A DNA stretch of 64,000 nucleotides from Thiosocius sp963753845 (lineage in GTDB: Bacteria > Pseudomonadota > Gammaproteobacteria > Chromatiales > Chromatiaceae), in the NCBI GenBank assembly GCA_963753845.1, contig CAVWEI010000025.1, positions 62,001-126,000 on the forward strand, read 5' to 3'. The number at the start of each line of letters is the position of its first letter. The first letter of the stretch is position 1. The notes beneath the pieces are model-generated. The model worked only from the letters and a program-made list of their open reading frames with translations. It had not been told where the DNA came from and did no database searches. Shown in pieces: positions 62,460 through 64,000 of this stretch. Position numbers and translations under genes: made by a program.

Positions 62460-62483
62460 AATCCATAGCCGTAGCTATGGGTT
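62460..62483. repeat. short hairpin in an intergenic region
   Basis: AATCCATAGC and GCTATGGGTT pair over 10 positions (one T-G) around the loop CGTA, upstream of the YheT-type gene. No T-run follows and no second copy was seen in the window. It may be an operator-like palindrome or a solitary repeat element. Confidence 0.4.
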
Positions 62484-62644
62484 GAAGGAAGCGCAAGCAC
62501 AGGCGCGCGTGGACCAGCCAGGGCCGGGATAGCGCCTGGACCGAAAACACACTGTATTTTTTGCGTTCGTCTGTACCTGGTGATTTCAAACGATATTTCA
62601 TTCACTTGCGTTTGGGTCCGGGTGCGGCTGGTGACGGATGCGGG

Positions 62645-64000
62645 CTAGGATTCTACGTGACGGTAAAGGCTGGCGTAGAGGCCGTCGTTGCGCATCAGGT
62701 CCTCGTGGCTGCCGTCCTCGACGATGGTGCCGTCCTCGAAGACCAGCGCCCGGTCGGCCTGGCGCACGGCGCTGAGGCGATGCGCGATGATCAGGGTGGT
62801 CCGTCCGCGCAGGAATTCGCGCATGGCGAGATGAAGTTTTTGCTCGGTGGTCGTGTCAAGTGCCGACGTGGCCTCATCCAGGATCACTACCCTGGGGTCG
62901 CTGAGCACCATGCGCGCGACCGCGAGTCGTTGGCGCTGGCCGCCCGACAGGCGAATGCCATTGCGGCCGACCAGGGTTTCCAGGCCCCCGGGAAGTTCAT
63001 GCACCACCTCCGACAGCTGGGCGACGTCGAGCGCGTGCCAGAGCTGCTCGTCGGCGCAGGGCCTCCCGAGCGTCAGATTGTTGCGTACCGTGTCGTTGAA
63101 CAGTGCAGGGTGCTGCAGGACCGTGGCGACGTTGTTACGTACGACGTCCAGTCCGATCCGGGTGACCGGGACCCCGTCGAAATAGACCTGTCCGCTGCTC
63201 TGGCAGATAAAGGCCGAGCAGGATCTGGACCAGGGTGGTCTTGCCGCCGCCGCTGGCACCGACCAGTGCCACCTTCTCGCCCGCGGCGATCTTAAGGTTG
63301 AGGTTGTCCAGGACCAGCGGGCCATCGCCGTAGCGAAAACTCACGTTTTCGACGTCGATGCTGGTGGTGTCTGCCCCGGCGAAAGGGTCTTGCTCGTTGG
63401 GGTAGCGCGGCTCCAGGCCGATGTCCATCAGCTTGTTGATCCGCGCCAAGGCCGCCTTGGCCGCAAGGTAGGCGTACTGGATGTTCAGGATCTCCTGCAC
63501 CGGGGTCATCATGAACCACAGGTACGCATAGACCGCCAGCATCTGGCCGATCGTCAGGTCGGAGAACAGCACCATGAGCATCGACAGGGCACGGAAGATA
63601 TCGAAGCCGAACAGGAAAACCATGAACGACAGCCGGTTTGCGGCGTCACTCTTCCAGGTGAAGGTGGCCGAATGGTCACGTATGTGGCCGGCTGCATCGA
63701 TGACCCGCTGGATATAGTGGCGCTCGCGATTGCTGGCACGGATCTGCTGGATGGCATCCAGTGTCTCGGCCAGCGATTCCTGGAACACCTGGTAGGCACT
63801 GTTTTCGAGCGCCTTCAGGCGCTTGACGCGGCGACCGAAGATGGTGGTCAGGTAGATCACCGCGGGATTGAGCAGCAGGATGAACAGTGCCAGCTGCCAA
63901 TGCATCCACAGCAGCACGAATGCGGTGCCTATCACGCTTAGCACCGCGACGATGAACTTGCTGGTCGACTGGCTGACAAACTGGTCGATGGAGTCCAGGT
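62645..64000 (-). pseudogene. ABC exporter (membrane plus ATPase fusion), one frameshift, 5' end outside window
   Basis: An MsbA/multidrug-type half-transporter. The frame is open from the window edge (SIDQFVSQSTSKFIVAVLSV) through membrane helices and Walker A (GASGGGKTT) to ILLGLYLPE. It then breaks near 63205. The other frame continues SGQVYFDGVPVTRIGLDVVR, signature LSGGQRQR, Walker B VVILDEATSALD and HRLSA to the stop. Removing one C joins LLGLYLPE to SGQVYFDG as in intact family members. The transported substrate (lipid, drug or polysaccharide precursor) cannot be told. At least one membrane half lies beyond the edge. Confidence 0.85.

Overview
The window is one end of a gammaproteobacterial chromosome segment. 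A complete type II secretion operon, an MSHA-type pilus assembly operon, PsiE, a YheT-type hydrolase and DUF465/DUF4124 proteins all point to Gammaproteobacteria. A Chromatiales-like or sulfur-oxidising lineage is my best guess, but no 16S or core metabolic gene is present to prove it.

Positions 1-11350 hold surface polysaccharide genes: a galactofuranosyltransferase of the GlfT2 type (cut by the window edge), UDP-galactopyranose mutase, an ABC-type capsule exporter (kpsM-kpsT-kpsE-kpsD), a lipoprotein, a sulfotransferase-like gene, glycerol-3-phosphate cytidylyltransferase and a CDP-glycerol glycerophosphotransferase, ending in a decayed transposase. Positions 11681-20703 hold a 2558-residue polyketide synthase whose stop overlaps the start of a PLP-dependent alpha-oxoamine synthase. 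The pair resembles rhizobial RkpA and RkpG, which are needed for a Kps-type capsule, so it probably makes a special lipid for this capsule. Positions 20793-29677 hold a broken LytM/M23 peptidase, a broken glycosyltransferase and a type I secretion set (fusion protein, ABC transporter, RTX substrate), in which the fusion protein and the substrate are frameshifted several times.

After an 859-base intergenic stretch and a Cache-domain protein, 31172-41519 encodes a type II secretion system in the leftward order gspE-F-G-H-I-J-K-L-M-C-D. Positions 42637-50128 encode a tightly packed leftward operon of phosphoryl-transfer enzymes: two Nudix domains, a PhoU-APH kinase-like fusion, an ATP-grasp enzyme, an HPr-kinase-related protein, two histidine phosphatase domains, a metallophosphoesterase and an amphi-Trp protein. 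This is the poorly understood GAK neighbourhood and is the best candidate here for an undescribed biochemical system. Divergent to it lie psiE and then the MSHA assembly operon (52028-61402, mshI to mshG) without its pilin genes. The window ends with a YheT-type hydrolase and a frameshifted, truncated ABC exporter.

About twenty single-base frame breaks occur in eight genes, while the 7.7-kb polyketide synthase and the 10-kb type II operon have none. Whether these are sequence errors or real decay is open. Single-base changes restore conserved motifs in most cases, but one break is a clean nonsense codon.
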